A DNA stretch of 64,000 bases from a bacterium M00.F.Ca.ET.205.01.1.1 (GCA_004791255.1 SRUQ01000002.1:310001-374000), one strand, 5' to 3'. Counted from the stretch's first letter, positions 8,408-18,505 are shown. The notes: generated from the sequence alone by a model not told the origin. Program-made: numbers and translations.

Positions 8408-9781
8408 TCAGGCGGCCTTGGCGACAACGCGGTTGCGGCCGCCGCTCTTGGCTTCATAGAGCGCCAGATCGGCACGCTTCATCAGCGCGGCCACCGTGTC
8501 CACGCCCTTGAGCACCGACGACACGCCGACACTCACCGTGACCTCGATGGCCTTGCCGTCGGAACCGATAGCAAAGGGCATTTGCGCGATCTCGGCGCGA
8601 ATGCGTTCGGCTACCTTCTCGGCCACCACGCCATCGGTATCCGGCATGACGACGACGAACTCCTCGCCGCCGAAGCGGCAAGCAAGATCGATGCCGCGCA
8701 CATTCTTGCGCAGCCGCCGGGCGAATTCGCGCAGCACCTCGTCGCCGCCATCATGGCCATGTGTGTCGTTGATCGACTTGAAGCGGTCGAGATCGGTGAT
8801 CATCACCGACAGCGGCCGGCGCCGCGCCACGGCGCGGTCGAACAGGGTCTGCAGATGGCTGTCGAGATAGCGGCGGTTGTGCAGCCCGGTCAGGCCGTCC
8901 GTGACAGCCATCTCTATGGTCTGGGTGACGCTGGCGCGCAACTGGTCGTTGTAGCGTTTGCGGCGCACCTGGGTGCGCAGCCGGGCCGTCAGCTCCTGCT
9001 GGTCGATTGGCCGCATCAGATAGTCGTTGATGCCGAGCTCGAGGCCACGGATGATGCGCTCCTCTTCGCCTTCCTCGGCCAGAAGGATGATCGGCACGAA
9101 GCGGGTGCGATCGAGCGAGCGCAGCTGCGAGCAAAGCCGCAGCGGATCGAAATCGGCGAAGCCCGTCGAGATCATCACACATTCATAGGAGGTCTCGGCC
9201 GCCTGGAAGAAGCCGGCATGCGGATCGCCGACGACGTCGAGATCGGCGCTATCGCGCAGCATCTTCTTAACGCGCTCGACCGACGATTTGCGCTCGTCGA
9301 TCAGAAGCACCTTCGGCGTCGTCTCTTCAGTCGCGAAATTGCGGCTCAGAAGTTCTTCAATGCCGATGTTGCGCGTGGTCGAGGCCCGCAGCCGCAACTC
9401 ATCGGTCAGCGACTTCAGCCGGACTAGGCTCTTGACGCGCGTCATCAGTTGCAGGTCGTTGACCGGCTTGGTCAGGAAATCGTCGGCGCCGGCCTGCAGC
9501 CCGCGCACACGGTCGGAGACCTGGTCGAGCGCGGTGATCATCACCACGGGGATGTGCGACGTCGCCGGATCGCTTTTCAACCGCCGGCAGACCTCGAAGC
9601 CATCCATCTCGGGCATCATGACGTCGAGCAGCACGACATCGACCTTGCCGTTCTCGCAGGTCTCGATGGCGTCCGGCCCGTTGGTCGCGGTCAGCACCTC
9701 GAAATATTCGGCCAGAAGCCGGACCTCCAGCAGCCTGACATTGGCAGGGATGTCGTCGACGACGAGGATCCGCGCGGTCAT
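8408..9781 (-). CDS. pleD: Response regulator diguanylate cyclase PleD
   Basis: A 457-residue protein with the PleD layout: a receiver domain (1-120) with phosphoacceptor D53 in VVLLDVMMPE, a second degenerate receiver (155-275), and a GGDEF cyclase domain (290-457) with GGEEF at 371-375. RGID at 362-365 is the RxxD inhibitory site for c-di-GMP feedback. It makes c-di-GMP from two GTP when phosphorylated and in Caulobacter controls the swarmer-to-stalked transition. I start at the ATG at 9781 because the receiver begins at once; ATG 9799 would add six residues. It lies 33 bp downstream of divK, as in other alphaproteobacteria, so the two form an operon. Confidence 0.96.
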   Translation of the reverse strand: MTARILVVDDIPANVRLLEVRLLAEYFEVLTATNGPDAIETCENGKVDVVLLDVMMPEMDGFEVCRRLKSDPATSHIPVVMITALDQVSDRVRGLQAGADDFLTKPVNDLQLMTRVKSLVRLKSLTDELRLRASTTRNIGIEELLSRNFATEETTPKVLLIDERKSSVERVKKMLRDSADLDVVGDPHAGFFQAAETSYECVMISTGFADFDPLRLCSQLRSLDRTRFVPIILLAEEGEEERIIRGLELGINDYLMRPIDQQELTARLRTQVRRKRYNDQLRASVTQTIEMAVTDGLTGLHNRRYLDSHLQTLFDRAVARRRPLSVMITDLDRFKSINDTHGHDGGDEVLREFARRLRKNVRGIDLACRFGGEEFVVVMPDTDGVVAEKVAERIRAEIAQMPFAIGSDGKAIEVTVSVGVSSVLKGVDTVAALMKRADLALYEAKSGGRNRVVAKAA

Positions 9782-9814
9782 TTCACAAGGCTCCGGCATT
9801 GGCGAAAAGGGACA

Positions 9815-10186
9815 TCAGGCGTCGCCCAGGTAGGATTTGATGGTTTCGATGAAGCGCGGCACCGAGATCGGCTTGGAGATATAGGCCTCGCAACCGCCCT
9901 GGCGGATGCGTTCCTCATCGCCCTTCATGGCGAATGCGGTGACCGCGATGACCGGGATGACGTGCAGATCGTCATCCTCCTTCAGCCATTTGGTCACTTC
10001 GAGGCCCGAGACTTCGGGCAGCTGGATGTCCATCAGGATGAGATCCGGCCGGTGCTGGCGCGCCAGGTCGAGCGCTTCCAGACCGTTGCGCGTGCGGACC
10101 GTCTCGTAGCCGCTTGCTTCGATGAGGTCCCTGAAGAGCTTCATGTTGAGCTCATTGTCCTCGACGATCATGACCTTCTTAGGCAT
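9815..10186 (-). CDS. divK: Single-domain response regulator DivK
   Basis: A 123-residue lone receiver domain, the usual DivK length. Acidic pocket E9-D10, phosphoacceptor D53 in [10 protein letters not shown], a switch threonine in AVTAFAM and the conserved lysine in ISKPIS are all present. DivK relays phosphate in the PleC/DivJ-DivK-DivL network that governs CtrA activity and the cell cycle. I take the ATG at 10186; the extension to 10231 adds 15 residues unlike any receiver. The gene is upstream of pleD in the same direction. Confidence 0.95.
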   Translation of the reverse strand: MPKKVMIVEDNELNMKLFRDLIEASGYETVRTRNGLEALDLARQHRPDLILMDIQLPEVSGLEVTKWLKEDDDLHVIPVIAVTAFAMKGDEERIRQGGCEAYISKPISVPRFIETIKSYLGDA

Positions 10187-10413
10187 CGATATCCCGTCCC
10201 GGCCGTCCCTCCGCTCGAAGGCGGCCGTCATGCGTTCTACCCGAACGCACCAAACCCTGGTTCACTCTACGGCAATATGATTGACGAAACGCAAACCAGC
10301 GGTGCGAAAAGCTGTACGGCCTCCACCACGGACGCCAGGCTGAAGGACTTGCCGCAAGCGACGCTTGCCATTACTGCGGAAGAGACTCAAAATTCCGCAT
10401 ATCCCGAAAGGTA

Positions 10414-10716
10414 ATGATGGCAAACGCAGCGTCAATGCGCGAGGAGGCGGAAACCATTGCGGTGAAGGCTCTGGGCTTCGTCGCCGCCGATCCGGAACTG
10501 CTGCCGCGCTTCCTGGCAATCACCGGCATCGAGGCGCATTCGATCCGCAAGGCCGCCGGCGAACCGGGGTTCCTGGCTGGCGTACTGCAGTTCATCCTCG
10601 CCCACGAGCCGACATTACTGCGCTTTGCCGAGGAAACCGGCACGCCGCCGGCAGCCGTGGGCAAGGCGTTGCGGGCACTGCCTCTGGGCGACGACAATCA
10701 CGAGCATTCCATATGA
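10414..10716 (+). CDS. DUF3572-family protein
   Basis: A 100-residue, mostly helical cytoplasmic protein of the family I recognise as DUF3572, found next to divK in Rhizobiales. An AAAGG motif is 3-7 bases before the first of two ATGs (10414 and 10417). The core ALGFVAADPELLPRFLAITG is the family hallmark. Function is unknown. Its stop overlaps the start of the following HAD-like gene (ATGA), so the two are co-translated. Confidence 0.8.
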   Translation: MMANAASMREEAETIAVKALGFVAADPELLPRFLAITGIEAHSIRKAAGEPGFLAGVLQFILAHEPTLLRFAEETGTPPAAVGKALRALPLGDDNHEHSI

Positions 10717-11372
10717 GCGATGATCCCGAGACGGCGCGGCAGATCGCCGAACTGGCGGCCGACGACCGGCCGCTGCTGGTGCTCGACGTCGACGATGTCG
10801 TGCTCGAATTCATCCGGCCGTTCCCGCGTTTCCTCGAAGCGCGCGGCTATGGCCTGACGCTGGCTTCCTTCCGGCTGACCGGAAACATCGCCGAGACGGC
10901 GAGCGGCCGCCTGATCGAACAGGCGGAAGTCACCACGCTTCTCGGCGATTTCTTCGACGCGCAAGCCGATTGGCAGAGCATCACGGAGGGCGCAGCGCAA
11001 GCCCTGGCAGGGTTCGGCGACCGGGCGGAAATCATCCTTTTGACCGCCATGCCGCACAGGCACCGCGCCGCACGGCGCTCGCATCTCGACGCGCTGGGGC
11101 TAAACTATCCGCTGCTGACCACCGAGATGGCCAAGGGTCCGGCTGTGGCCAAGCTGCGCGGCAAGAGCGGACGGCCTGTGGTCTTCGTTGACGACCAGCC
11201 GCACAATCTCACATCGGTGCGGGAATCGGTCGCCGACGCCGGCCTGTTCCATCTGATGGCCGACAATTCGCTGCGCGCATTCCTGCCGCCGGTATCAGAA
11301 GATATCGCCGTCGTGCAGGACTGGCACGAAGCCGCGCCAAGGATTGCGAACGCTCTGGGCTCTAAATCATAG
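10713..11372 (+). CDS. HAD-superfamily-like hydrolase
   Basis: A 219-residue protein with a HAD-type motif I, LLVLDVDDVVLEF (the first aspartate as nucleophile), motif II in IILLTAMP (threonine) and a C-terminal VVFVDDQPHN motif IV. The pattern suggests a phosphatase-like hydrolase of unknown substrate. The start at 10713 overlaps the DUF3572 stop by 4 bp; a longer in-frame ORF back to 10365 is ignored because it would lie over the upstream gene. It ends in front of a mosaic repeat at 11371. Confidence 0.75.
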   Translation: MSDDPETARQIAELAADDRPLLVLDVDDVVLEFIRPFPRFLEARGYGLTLASFRLTGNIAETASGRLIEQAEVTTLLGDFFDAQADWQSITEGAAQALAGFGDRAEIILLTAMPHRHRAARRSHLDALGLNYPLLTTEMAKGPAVAKLRGKSGRPVVFVDDQPHNLTSVRESVADAGLFHLMADNSLRAFLPPVSEDIAVVQDWHEAAPRIANALGSKS

Positions 11373-11462
11373 AGCGGTTCAGCATCCCAGAGAAATGCCG
11401 AACCGCTCCAACTCTCTGTTTTATAAACATATCGTCCAATCGCTGCGCGTCTTGGACGATAT
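11371..11462. repeat. Rhizobial intergenic mosaic repeat with two hairpins
   Basis: The first hairpin pairs GAGCGGTTC (11372-11380) with GAACCGCTC (11400-11408). The second pairs ATATCGTCCAA (11429-11439) with TTGGACGATAT (11452-11462), an 11-bp perfect stem with a 12-base loop. The GAGCGGTTC/GAACCGCTC core is a common intergenic repeat in Mesorhizobium. It separates two convergent genes and may act as a transcription barrier, though neither hairpin carries a clean T-tract. Confidence 0.65.
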
Positions 11463-11472
11463 GCATCGGCGC

Positions 11473-13032
11473 TCAGGGGGTCAGCTTCGCCCCTGCTCCG
11501 CTATTGGCGTCTCCGCCACCGTTTCCGCTGTCGTCGTCCGCGCCATCATTATCGTCGACGCTGTCGTCCACCGCCGGGTCGGCCGGCTTCAGCATGACGC
11601 CATTGACCGTCACCGATCCGTCGGACTTGACGTTGACCACCCATTCCAGCTTCCCGTCCGGCAGCGTCTTGGCAAAACCCTTCACCATCAGCGCGACAGG
11701 CACGTACTGCCCGACCTCGGGCTCCGACTTTGCCGCCTCCTGCAGATTGGTGACGATCTTGTCGAAACCGCCGACATCGACGGTCAGATTTGCGTCGGGC
11801 TTCTCGGGATTCGAGCCGGGGAACGTCATCTCGCCTTCGAGCGCGATCTCCATATCCTTGTTCTTCACCGTGCTGTGGCCGATGACGACTTTCGGTGTCT
11901 TGGCCATGAAGTCGGCGGTCAACTGATCGCCGAACTCGGCCGACAGCGGCGGTTTCTTGTTGAGATCAAAGGCCTCGATCGACTTCCTCGCCATTGTGTC
12001 GAGATCGATGTTGGCGCCGCCGAAATTCAGGTCGATATCGGTCGGCAACAGCGAAACGGTCCAGCTCGGCAGAAGCTGCTGCGGCACGGTCAGGCCCGTG
12101 GCCTTGATGCCGTAGTTGACGGTGCCGCTCTGGGCGACGCCGTCCATGCCGAAGGCGGTGCTGAGCTGGGTGGCGCCGAAGGTGCCGACAGGGCTCTCGA
12201 CGGCGAAATCCTTGAACCCATAGGTTCCGTCGATGCGCTGCCAGACCGGAAGGGCAGCCAGCAGAAGCGACTTCAGCTGCGCCTGGTTGGCCTTCAGCGT
12301 GTTTTCGTCCTCATTGGCCACGGCAAATGCCAGGAGGTCGAGCAGAGGCTTCGATTGCAGACCCTTGCCGCTGGCCTCCACCGACAATTCCGGCGACTTG
12401 ATGGTGACCGGAAAATTCAGCCCGTTTTCGGCATCGTTGAATTTAATCGCCTCGACGAAGCTCGAAATCTTCTGCGACATCGTGAAATCGACACCGCCAT
12501 TGGCCGCCTTGGTGCCGGTCACGGTCGCGGTGCCGGCGCCAGTGCTTAGCTCGATGTTCTGCTTGGCGTCTTGCGACGTCATCGTCATCGCGCCCAACGA
12601 ACTGGTGGCGCTGGTGAAGGCCGCGAGTTTCGGATCGTAGACGCCGCTGCCCTTGCCGTCCTTGATCGAAAACTGAGTGCTCTGCTTTCCCTCAGGCCCG
12701 TTGAATTCGAAGGATCCGCCTTGCGAAAAATCCGTCGACACATCCCAAGACCCGTCGCTGCGCGGCTTGACCAGGAAGGCGTAGGGCGCCAAGTCGAATT
12801 TCACCAGTTTCTGGTCGGGCAGAGCCGAGACAAGCGCCTTCAAATCAACCGATATCTTATAAGCATCGCCCTCGGCCGAAACCTTGATCACGCCTTTGTC
12901 GATTGCCTGCTTGCCGACATAGCGCGACAGGTCGTCGGACAGTTGCTTGGCTCCGGGCCCATCGACGGTCTGGGCGAAAGCGGGCGCGCTCAGCAGAAGC
13001 GCTGTGAAGGCAACCGGCAACACATGTCTCAC
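11473..13032 (-). CDS. Exported conserved protein (DUF2125-like)
   Basis: A 519-residue secreted protein. The GTG at 13032 is preceded by GGAGAG and opens a signal peptide (RHVLPVAFTALLLSAPAFA, cleavage AFA-Q). The mature part is rich in beta-strand repeats of the kind seen in rhizobial DUF2125 proteins, and the C-terminus is a low-complexity Asp/Gly/Asn tail (about residues 487-515). A frame extension to 13122 is rejected because it hides the signal. The role is unknown; an envelope function is inferred from export only. DUF2125 membership is a tentative recognition. Confidence 0.7.
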   Translation of the reverse strand: MRHVLPVAFTALLLSAPAFAQTVDGPGAKQLSDDLSRYVGKQAIDKGVIKVSAEGDAYKISVDLKALVSALPDQKLVKFDLAPYAFLVKPRSDGSWDVSTDFSQGGSFEFNGPEGKQSTQFSIKDGKGSGVYDPKLAAFTSATSSLGAMTMTSQDAKQNIELSTGAGTATVTGTKAANGGVDFTMSQKISSFVEAIKFNDAENGLNFPVTIKSPELSVEASGKGLQSKPLLDLLAFAVANEDENTLKANQAQLKSLLLAALPVWQRIDGTYGFKDFAVESPVGTFGATQLSTAFGMDGVAQSGTVNYGIKATGLTVPQQLLPSWTVSLLPTDIDLNFGGANIDLDTMARKSIEAFDLNKKPPLSAEFGDQLTADFMAKTPKVVIGHSTVKNKDMEIALEGEMTFPGSNPEKPDANLTVDVGGFDKIVTNLQEAAKSEPEVGQYVPVALMVKGFAKTLPDGKLEWVVNVKSDGSVTVNGVMLKPADPAVDDSVDDNDGADDDSGNGGGDANSGAGAKLTP

Positions 13033-13126
13033 GAGAACTCTCCGTTGGTCCGAAAAGGCAAAACGTTCGTGCTTCTGGTAGGCAAATACCATCACAACGG
13101 CAAGACGAATACTGTCAGGCAACGAG

Positions 13127-13702
13127 CTAAAGCATCAGCCGCATCAGCGGCCGGCCTGCCTTGCGTTCGACCAGCCTCTCGAAACCGGCTTTCTCGAACA
13201 CCCGCGACGAACCGACGAACAGCCCGATCGAGCGCGAATCGCGCGACAGGTCGATCGGACAAGCCTCGACCATCCGCGCGCCGCCCCTGCGGGCGAAATC
13301 GATGCCGCCTTCGACGAGGCGGTGCGTGATTCCCTTGCCCCGTGCCTTGGTGCGGATGAAGAAGCAGGAAATCGCCCAGACATTTGGATCGGCGGCGTCG
13401 GCGGGATCGACCGGCGCCGAGCCTCGGCCGGAATTGTTCCATTCGGGCACGTCGGCGCGCGGCCCGATCTGCATCCAGCCGACGGCCTTGCCATCCTCGA
13501 AGGCGAGCAGGCCCGGCGGCGGGCCGGCTTCGATGCGCGCCTTGATGTGGTCCTTGTTGCGTTCGCGGCTGCTTTCGCGGCGCAGCGCCGGGGCCAGTCG
13601 GAAATGCGTGCACCAGCAACCGTAGCAGGCGCCCTGCTTGCCGAAGAGGTCCTCAAAATCAGGCCAGAGCTCGGGCGCCAGCGGTGCGATGGTCGTGCTC
13701 AT
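13127..13702 (-). CDS. GNAT-family N-acetyltransferase
   Basis: A 191-residue acetyl-CoA-dependent acetyltransferase-like protein. The core strands VGWMQIGPR and [18 protein letters not shown] carry the acetyl-CoA pyrophosphate loop (R/Q-x-x-G-x-G/A type, here RGKGI), followed by the FEKAGF segment. A conserved N-terminal CYGCWC cysteine cluster marks a bacterial subgroup seen in other alphaproteobacteria. I start at the ATG at 13702 with GGGGAG just upstream. It is divergent from dinB. The substrate is unknown. Confidence 0.85.
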   Translation of the reverse strand: MSTTIAPLAPELWPDFEDLFGKQGACYGCWCTHFRLAPALRRESSRERNKDHIKARIEAGPPPGLLAFEDGKAVGWMQIGPRADVPEWNNSGRGSAPVDPADAADPNVWAISCFFIRTKARGKGITHRLVEGGIDFARRGGARMVEACPIDLSRDSRSIGLFVGSSRVFEKAGFERLVERKAGRPLMRLML

Positions 13703-13758
13703 GCGTTCTCCCCAGGCCAAGCTTGTCGCTGGCCCTGCACTATCGTACCATTGGGTTT

Positions 13759-13773
13759 GTTCTCTTTATGTTC
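13759..13773 (+). promoter_or_regulatory. LexA (SOS) box
   Basis: GTTC-TCTTTAT-GTTC, an exact match to the alphaproteobacterial LexA operator GTTC-N7-GTTC, 6 bp before the dinB start codon. It argues for SOS control of dinB and for the ATG at 13780 rather than the ATG at 13768, which lies inside the box. Confidence 0.85.
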
Positions 13774-13779
13774 GCAGCA

Positions 13780-15096
13780 ATGGCGGCTCCTGTCAACAAT
13801 CCCGATCACGGTTTCTGCCGCGACTGCCTGGCTTTTCAGCGCAGCGATGCCAGGCGCTGCGAGCGCTGCGGCAGCCCGCGCCTTGCCCGTCATCCCGAGC
13901 TTTATCGGCTCAGCATCGCCCACATCGACTGCGATGCCTTCTATGCCGCGATCGAGAAACGCGACAACCCGGCATTGAAAGACAAACCGCTGATCGTCGG
14001 CGGCGGCAAGCGCGGCGTCGTCTCCACCGCCTGCTACATCGCCCGCATCAAGGGCGTGCGCTCGGCCATGCCGATGTTCAAGGCACTCGAGGCCTGTCCC
14101 GAGGCGGTGGTGATCGCGCCCAACATGGAAAAATACGTGCGTGTCGGCCGCGAGGTGCGCGCCATGATGCAGGCGCTGACGCCGCTGGTCGAGCCGCTGT
14201 CGATCGACGAGGCGTTTCTCGACCTGGCCGGCACCGAGCGGCTGCACGGCCTGCCTCCGGCCGTGGTGCTGGCGCGCTTCGCGATGGCAGTCGAAAAGGA
14301 GATCGGCATCACCGTTTCATCAGGCCTGTCCTACTGCAAGTTCCTGGCCAAGGTGGCGTCGGACTTCCGCAAGCCGCGCGGTTTCTCGGTGATCGGCGAG
14401 GCGGAGGCCGTCGGCTTCCTGGCAACGCAGCCGGTGACCATGATCTGGGGTGTCGGCAAGGCGTTCAACGCCACGCTCGAACAGGATGGCATCCGCACCA
14501 TCGGCCAACTCCAGAAGATGGACCGCGGCGACCTGATGCGCCGCTATGGCGTGATGGGCGACAGGCTCTACCGGCTTTCGCGCGGCGAGGATGTCCGCCG
14601 CGTCGATCCCGATCAGGATGCCAAGAGCGTGTCGGCCGAAACCACGTTCGACACAGACATCGCCTCGCTGGACGAGCTGGTCTCGGTGTTGCGGGGGCTT
14701 TCCGAAAAAGTCTCGGCGCGGCTGAAGAAATCCGGCATCGCCGGGCGCACCGTGGTGCTGAAGCTGAAGAGCCAGGATTTCAAGCTGCGCACCCGCAACC
14801 GCCAGCTCGGCGACCCGACCCGGCTCGCCGACCGCATCTTCTCGACCGGTGTCGAGCTGTTGCGGCGGGAAACCGATGGCACCAAATACCGGCTCATCGG
14901 CATCGGCGTCAGCGATCTCTCCGACGACGACAAGGCCGACCCGCCCGATCTCGTCGACGTCCAGTCACGCAAGCGCGCCATGGCCGAGGGAGCCATAGAC
15001 GCATTGCGCGACAAATTCGGCCGCAAGGCGGTTGAGACCGGCTACACCTTCGGCAAGGGCCGTGACGCCCATCCGCCGGAGCCACTTGAGGATTGA
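13780..15096 (+). CDS. dinB: DNA polymerase IV (Y family) with N-terminal zinc ribbon
   Basis: A 438-residue translesion polymerase. Residues 13-30 hold a CxxC-x10-CxxC zinc ribbon (FCRDC and RCERC), then the Y-family palm begins with [14 protein letters not shown] (metal ligand D50) and SIDEAFLD carries the other catalytic acids. Helix-hairpin-helix, thumb and little-finger regions follow to the C-terminus. The family is usually about 350-420 residues; the excess is the ribbon. The polymerase copies past damaged bases at the cost of mutation. A LexA box overlaps the upstream region, so it should be induced by DNA damage. Confidence 0.95.
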   Translation: MAAPVNNPDHGFCRDCLAFQRSDARRCERCGSPRLARHPELYRLSIAHIDCDAFYAAIEKRDNPALKDKPLIVGGGKRGVVSTACYIARIKGVRSAMPMFKALEACPEAVVIAPNMEKYVRVGREVRAMMQALTPLVEPLSIDEAFLDLAGTERLHGLPPAVVLARFAMAVEKEIGITVSSGLSYCKFLAKVASDFRKPRGFSVIGEAEAVGFLATQPVTMIWGVGKAFNATLEQDGIRTIGQLQKMDRGDLMRRYGVMGDRLYRLSRGEDVRRVDPDQDAKSVSAETTFDTDIASLDELVSVLRGLSEKVSARLKKSGIAGRTVVLKLKSQDFKLRTRNRQLGDPTRLADRIFSTGVELLRRETDGTKYRLIGIGVSDLSDDDKADPPDLVDVQSRKRAMAEGAIDALRDKFGRKAVETGYTFGKGRDAHPPEPLED

Positions 15097-15105
15097 GGGA
15101 CCCGC

Positions 15106-15612
15106 TCAGGTGCGGGTCAGGTCGATGCGGCTCGTCACCACGTTTTTGCCGGTTTTGGGGTCGGTGTCGGTCACCGTCAGCCGGATGCCGTTCTCGCCCC
15201 TCTTTTCGACCGTCATGCGAGCCTTGCGGTCACCGTTCACATCCTTGGCCCAGCCAATGCCGAGGTTGATCGCGCTGCCGGAGCGGCTGCCGCTCAGGCT
15301 TGCCGGGCCAGTGCGGGAACCGTTGTAGACGCCGCTGTATCTGGCTCCGCTCACTTTCAGGTCGGCGCTGATCGCACGTGTCACCACCACGAGACCACGG
15401 CAGTTGCCGTCGAGCGACAGCGAGGTCGAGGTGGCATTCGACTTGAAAGTACAGGACACGTTCACCGTCGGCGACTGGGTGGTGACCTTGACGATACCCT
15501 TGCCGGCGAAATCGCCCCTGAACGACTGAAGGAATTTGGTCTCGTCGGCATGCGCCGCGCTTGCGCCAAGCATCAGGCCGCCGGCCAACGCGAATAGCGC
15601 CAATGTTCTCAT
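15106..15612 (-). CDS. Exported hypothetical protein
   Basis: A 168-residue protein with a clear Sec signal (MRTLALFALAGGLMLGASAA, cleavage after AHA). The mature part is Ser/Thr/Gly-rich beta structure with one cysteine pair (NVSCTF and NGNC-like GNCRG) that could form a disulfide. GGGAG precedes the ATG. It is convergent with dinB, 9 bp apart. I recognise similar exported proteins from rhizobia but no assigned function. Confidence 0.75.
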   Translation of the reverse strand: MRTLALFALAGGLMLGASAAHADETKFLQSFRGDFAGKGIVKVTTQSPTVNVSCTFKSNATSTSLSLDGNCRGLVVVTRAISADLKVSGARYSGVYNGSRTGPASLSGSRSGSAINLGIGWAKDVNGDRKARMTVEKRGENGIRLTVTDTDPKTGKNVVTSRIDLTRT

Positions 15613-15750
15613 CGTAGCTCTCCCGGTCGATTTTGGAAAACACGCGGTCTTGCGTAACGCCGACTCTCGGAATTCAACGCCCGTTCTGCTTGCAGGTTCC
15701 GCCCGTGATGTGACCGTTTTATAACCCTGCTTGCGAACTGGCCCAGAAGA

Positions 15751-16683
15751 ATGGAGCAGCTAGCGGTTGCGGCAAAAGCCGCCGCCTGCGACATAGCCGA
15801 CATGGCACCCGCCCCTTCGATCCCCAAGGCTGCGTTCTGGATGGCGCTGTCGATCACGTCGTTCCTGGCGATGTCGGTCGCCGGCCGCGCCACGACTGCC
15901 GAACTCAACGTCTTCCAGGTGCTGGAACTGCGCTCTGTGATCGGCTTCTTCATCCTCTTGCCGCTTGTCATGGCGACAGGCGGGCTTGCCGCGATGCGCA
16001 CCGAGCGGGCGCTCGCCCATATCGCGCGTAATCTCGTCCACTATACCGGCCAAGCGGCCTGGCTCTACGCGCTGACTCTGATCCCGCTGGCGGTGCTGAT
16101 CTCGATCGAATTCACCACGCCGATCTGGACGGCGATCCTGGCGGTCACGTTTCTTGGCGAAAGGCTGAGCCGGCCCCGGCTCGCGGCGATCGTGCTCGGG
16201 CTGATCGGCGTCATCGTCATCGTGCGCCCAGGCGTCGGCTCGGCCGATGTGGGCCATGTGGTCGTGCTCGGCGCGGCGGTCTGTTTCGGCGTGTCGCTGG
16301 TGCTGGTCAAATCGCTGACGCGCACCGACAGCGTGGTGCGCATCATCTTCTGGATGCTGATTATCCAGTCCGCGGTCGGCCTTATCCCGGCTCTCTACGA
16401 ATGGCGCAACCCGTCGCTTGCCCTGTGGCCGTGGATCGTGCTGATCGGATTTACCGGCATGTCATCGCATTTCTGCCTGGCGCGCGCACTGGCTTACGCC
16501 GACGCGACCGTCATCTCACCGATGGATTTCCTGCGCGTGCCCTTGTCGGCGCTGGTCGGATGGCTGCTCTACAAGGAGCAGATCGACGCCTTCACCGCCG
16601 GCGGCGCGCTGCTGATCCTGATGGGCAACCTGCTCAATCTGCAGCGCAAATCGGTAAAACCGGCGGAAGTGGCAGCATCGTAA
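15751..16683 (+). CDS. EamA/RhaT-family DMT transporter
   Basis: A 310-residue inner-membrane protein with about ten membrane segments arranged as two EamA repeats (about 25-155 and 170-300), the drug/metabolite transporter layout. The glutamate in FTTPIWTAILAV context and EAxx-like loop after the fourth segment follow the family pattern. It probably exports or imports a small metabolite; the substrate cannot be predicted. The start is the first ATG at 15751; an internal ATG about 15 codons later is possible. It is convergent with gatB, with a GC-rich hairpin (16686-16714) between them. Confidence 0.88.
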   Translation: MEQLAVAAKAAACDIADMAPAPSIPKAAFWMALSITSFLAMSVAGRATTAELNVFQVLELRSVIGFFILLPLVMATGGLAAMRTERALAHIARNLVHYTGQAAWLYALTLIPLAVLISIEFTTPIWTAILAVTFLGERLSRPRLAAIVLGLIGVIVIVRPGVGSADVGHVVVLGAAVCFGVSLVLVKSLTRTDSVVRIIFWMLIIQSAVGLIPALYEWRNPSLALWPWIVLIGFTGMSSHFCLARALAYADATVISPMDFLRVPLSALVGWLLYKEQIDAFTAGGALLILMGNLLNLQRKSVKPAEVAAS

Positions 16684-16685
16684 GC

Positions 16686-16714
16686 GGGCGGCGTCGGCAG
16701 TTCGGCCGCCGCCC
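16686..16714. terminator. GC-rich hairpin between convergent genes
   Basis: GGGCGGC (16686-16692) pairs with GCCGCCC (16708-16714). It sits between the stops of the DMT transporter and gatB genes. No T-tract follows on either strand, so this is a possible rather than a canonical terminator. Confidence 0.35.
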
Positions 16715-16719
16715 CTCGC

Positions 16720-18225
16720 TCATTGATCCGTTATGCCGAGCTTAGCCTTGACGAGGTCGTTGACCGCCTGCGGGTTTGCCTTGCCGCCGGTCGCCTTCAT
16801 CACCTGGCCGACGAACCAGCCGGCCATGCTCGGCTTGGCGCGCGCCTGTTCGGCCTTGTCAGGGTTGGCGGCGATCACCTCGTCGACGGCCTTCTCGATG
16901 GCGCCGGTGTCGGTGACCTGCTTCATGCCGCGGCTTTCGACCAGCTGGCGCGGATCGCCGCCCTCGTTCCAGACGATCTCGAACAGGTCCTTGGCGATCT
17001 TGCCTGATATGGTGCCGTCCTTGATCAGATCGATGACCGCGCCGAGCTGATCGGGCGAAACCGGAGCATCTTCAATGCCCTTGCCGGCCTTGTTCAATTG
17101 CCCGAGCAGGTCATTGATGACCCAGTTGGCGGCGAGCTTGCCGTCGCGGCCCGCAGCCACCTTCTCGAAATAGTCGGCGATCGGCTTTTCCGACACCAGG
17201 ATCGAGGCATCGTAAGTCGACAGGCCGAGCGAGGCGATCAGTCGCGCCTTCTTGTCGTCGGGCAGTTCCGGCAATTTGCTGGCCAGCGCATCGACATAGG
17301 CCTGGTCGAATTCCAGCGGCAGCAGATCGGGATCGGGGAAATAGCGGTAGTCGTGCGCCTCTTCCTTGGTGCGCATCGAACGCGTCTCGCCCTTGACGGC
17401 GTCGAACAGCCGCGTCTCCTGGTCGATCTTGCCACCATCCTCGAGGATGGCGATCTGCCGGCGCGCCTCGTACTCGATAGCCTGGCCGATGAAGCGGATC
17501 GAGTTGACGTTCTTGATCTCGCAGCGCGTACCGAATTCACCGCCCGGCTTGCGCACCGAGACGTTGACGTCGGCGCGCATCGAGCCTTCGTCCATGTTGC
17601 CGTCGCAGGTGCCGAGATAGCGCACGATGGTGCGCAGCTTGGTGACATAGGCCTTGGCCTCGTCGGCCGAGCGCATGTCAGGCTTCGACACGATCTCCAT
17701 CAAGGCGACGCCCGAGCGGTTGAGATCGACATAGGACATGGTCGGATGCTGGTCGTGCATCGACTTGCCGGCGTCCTGCTCCAGATGCAGGCGCTCGATG
17801 CCGACCTCGATGTCCTCGAACTCGCCCTGCCGGTCGGGACCGACCGAGACGATCACGGTGCCCTCGCCGACGATCGGCTGCTTGAACTGCGAAATCTGGT
17901 AGCCCTGCGGCAGGTCGGGGTAGAAATAGTTTTTCCGGTCGAAGACCGATTTGTGGTTGATCTGCGCCTTCAGGCCGAGGCCGGTGCGGATCGCCTGCTT
18001 GACGCATTCCTCGTTGATGACGGGCAGCATGCCCGGCATTGCCGCGTCGACAAGGCTGACATTGTTGTTGGGCGCGGCGCCAAAAGTGGTCGAGGCGCCG
18101 GAAAACAGCTTTGCCTCCGACGTCACCTGCGCATGGACCTCAAGCCCGATGATGATTTCCCAGTCGCCAGTGGCGCCGGGGATCAGGCGTTTCGCGTCGG
18201 GTGTGCGGGTATCGATGAGGGACAT
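16720..18225 (-). CDS. gatB: Aspartyl/glutamyl-tRNA(Asn/Gln) amidotransferase subunit B
   Basis: A 501-residue subunit of the GatCAB complex, which converts Glu-tRNA(Gln) or Asp-tRNA(Asn) to the amidated form in bacteria lacking the direct synthetases. The N-terminal cradle domain begins [13 protein letters not shown], with conserved FCGCSTT-equivalent region replaced by [10 protein letters not shown], and [19 protein letters not shown] is the family signature. The C-terminal YqeY-like tail ends [11 protein letters not shown] use the ATG at 18225, giving the usual length of about 500; a frame extension to 18606 crosses non-coding DNA. gatA and gatC are not adjacent in this window. Confidence 0.97.
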   Translation of the reverse strand: MSLIDTRTPDAKRLIPGATGDWEIIIGLEVHAQVTSEAKLFSGASTTFGAAPNNNVSLVDAAMPGMLPVINEECVKQAIRTGLGLKAQINHKSVFDRKNYFYPDLPQGYQISQFKQPIVGEGTVIVSVGPDRQGEFEDIEVGIERLHLEQDAGKSMHDQHPTMSYVDLNRSGVALMEIVSKPDMRSADEAKAYVTKLRTIVRYLGTCDGNMDEGSMRADVNVSVRKPGGEFGTRCEIKNVNSIRFIGQAIEYEARRQIAILEDGGKIDQETRLFDAVKGETRSMRTKEEAHDYRYFPDPDLLPLEFDQAYVDALASKLPELPDDKKARLIASLGLSTYDASILVSEKPIADYFEKVAAGRDGKLAANWVINDLLGQLNKAGKGIEDAPVSPDQLGAVIDLIKDGTISGKIAKDLFEIVWNEGGDPRQLVESRGMKQVTDTGAIEKAVDEVIAANPDKAEQARAKPSMAGWFVGQVMKATGGKANPQAVNDLVKAKLGITDQ

Positions 18226-18505
18226 GATGGCCTGCGAATTGGAACTGCTGAATATGCGCGAATGCATATTTTGATGTGCAACTTCGCTAGTGCAAACCGC
18301 TTCGCGAAACAAGCGCAAAGCCGCAGACTGGCCTTTTCGGCCGCCTTCGCTTATACCCCACTCATCCCAATGGAGAGTGGGTGTCCACTTACGCTCAGTC
18401 CCGGTAAGGCCCTGGCCTCGTAGCGAGGCAGGGCAGAAAACCTGAAACCCCGTGCCGCGAAGCTTCGCGGCGGCGGTATTTTTCGTTTTCCCGGAAAACT
18501 CCCAC

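Noticed and set aside
17098..18423. 441-codon frame antisense to gatB
   Set aside because: Shadow of gatB; composition artefact.
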